A stretch of 64,000 nt of DNA from Neorhizobium alkalisoli (GTDB lineage: Bacteria; Pseudomonadota; Alphaproteobacteria; Rhizobiales; Rhizobiaceae): assembly GCF_007829835.1 (NCBI RefSeq), contig NZ_VIWP01000001.1:558001-622000 (forward strand), written 5' to 3'. Under the pieces are notes generated by a model. That model was given only the letters and a program-made list of their open reading frames with translations. It did no database searches and had not been told where the DNA came from. Both the position numbers and the translations under genes were made by a program. Positions within the stretch are counted from its first letter, which is position 1, and each line of letters starts with the position of its first letter. Positions 63,774 through 64,000 of this stretch are shown here, piece by piece.

Positions 63774-64000
63774 TCAGTGGGTCATGAAGTGTGCGGTCTC
63801 CGGAGCCCAGAACAGGCGGCGGATGGCGCCCTGTTCGGGAATGTCGATCGTGCCATCCAGCGGCCGCGTCACAATGAGTGTGCCGTAGGCCGTCGCGAAC
63901 TGCATATGCAGGAGGCTACCGAGGAAGCGGGCATTGGTGAGCGTGCCTTCGATCGCCCAGTCCGGCGCCGGCTGGCCGGGCGCTGCAAGCCGCACCGTCT
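63774..64000 (-). CDS. PotA-like ABC transporter ATPase, C-terminal end (5' part outside window)
   Basis: Last 75 or so residues of a protein entering from the right edge. WAIEGTLTNARFLGSLLHMQ and the following strands look like the TOBE domain at the end of PotA/FbpC/UgpC-type ATPases. It fits with the PotD-like binding proteins just downstream. The ATPase motifs are outside the window, so the call rests on the TOBE fragment and on context. Confidence 0.65.
   Translation of the reverse strand, partial: TVRLAAPGQPAPDWAIEGTLTNARFLGSLLHMQFATAYGTLIVTRPLDGTIDIPEQGAIRRLFWAPETAHFMTH

Overview
The window looks like chromosome, megaplasmid or chromid DNA from an alphaproteobacterium of the Rhizobiales (Rhizobium/Agrobacterium/Mesorhizobium-like). 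GC content is high, genes are tightly packed with many 4-base ATGA or TGATG stop/start overlaps, and several dipeptide-type ABC systems, BMP- and PotD-type transporters, GntR/FCD regulators and catabolic enzymes sit side by side. The overall character is accessory catabolism and uptake. I see no rRNA, tRNA, CRISPR array, insertion sequence or phage gene.

Layout. (1) 1-11 kb: end of a flavin/[2Fe-2S] reductase, an AraC regulator, a minus-strand dipeptide-type ABC operon (two ATPases, two permeases, no binding protein) ending in a glycerophosphodiesterase, then an aldo/keto reductase, a Bcr/CflA-type MFS exporter, an NmrA-like protein and a zinc alcohol dehydrogenase. (2) 11-20 kb: a two-component system (minus) divergent from a small unknown protein and an RND efflux pair, then a secreted sugar dehydrogenase. 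(3) 20-31 kb: a hydantoinase-like locus: DUF917 protein, HyuA, an alcohol dehydrogenase behind an intrinsic terminator, an AroM-LuxR fusion regulator, a stand-alone AroM, and a complete dipeptide-type ABC transporter. Matching TAGGGG-N4-CCCTA palindromes lie in front of both the DUF917 and the AroM transcription units and are probably the operators of the fusion regulator. (4) 31-40 kb: a GntR regulator with two winged-helix segments, a C45-family acyltransferase/amidase, a third dipeptide-type ABC transporter and a class III aminotransferase.

(5) 40-64 kb is the most interesting part. An operon of HpaB-type flavin monooxygenase, SnoaL-like protein, AbrB-type membrane protein and a NicX-type dioxygenase (exact HX52HXD iron motif) faces a BMP-type ABC transporter. 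Then come a pyridoxamine-pyruvate transaminase homologue, broken by an apparent 1-base deletion, and divergent from it a GntR regulator plus a GMC oxidase carrying the H-x-H...P pattern of pyridoxine 4-oxidase. A long minus-strand operon follows: PotD-type transporter parts, two binding proteins, an isochorismatase-type amidohydrolase, a RibF-like FAD synthetase with a degraded kinase half, two amidases, a second AbrB-type membrane protein, RidA and gamma-glutamyltransferase. Taken together this suggests import and oxidation of a vitamin B6-like or other substituted pyridine, ring hydroxylation and ring opening by HpaB and NicX rather than by the known Mesorhizobium MHPC oxygenase, and hydrolysis of the open-chain amides. 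That pathway is inference; the enzyme family calls are well supported.
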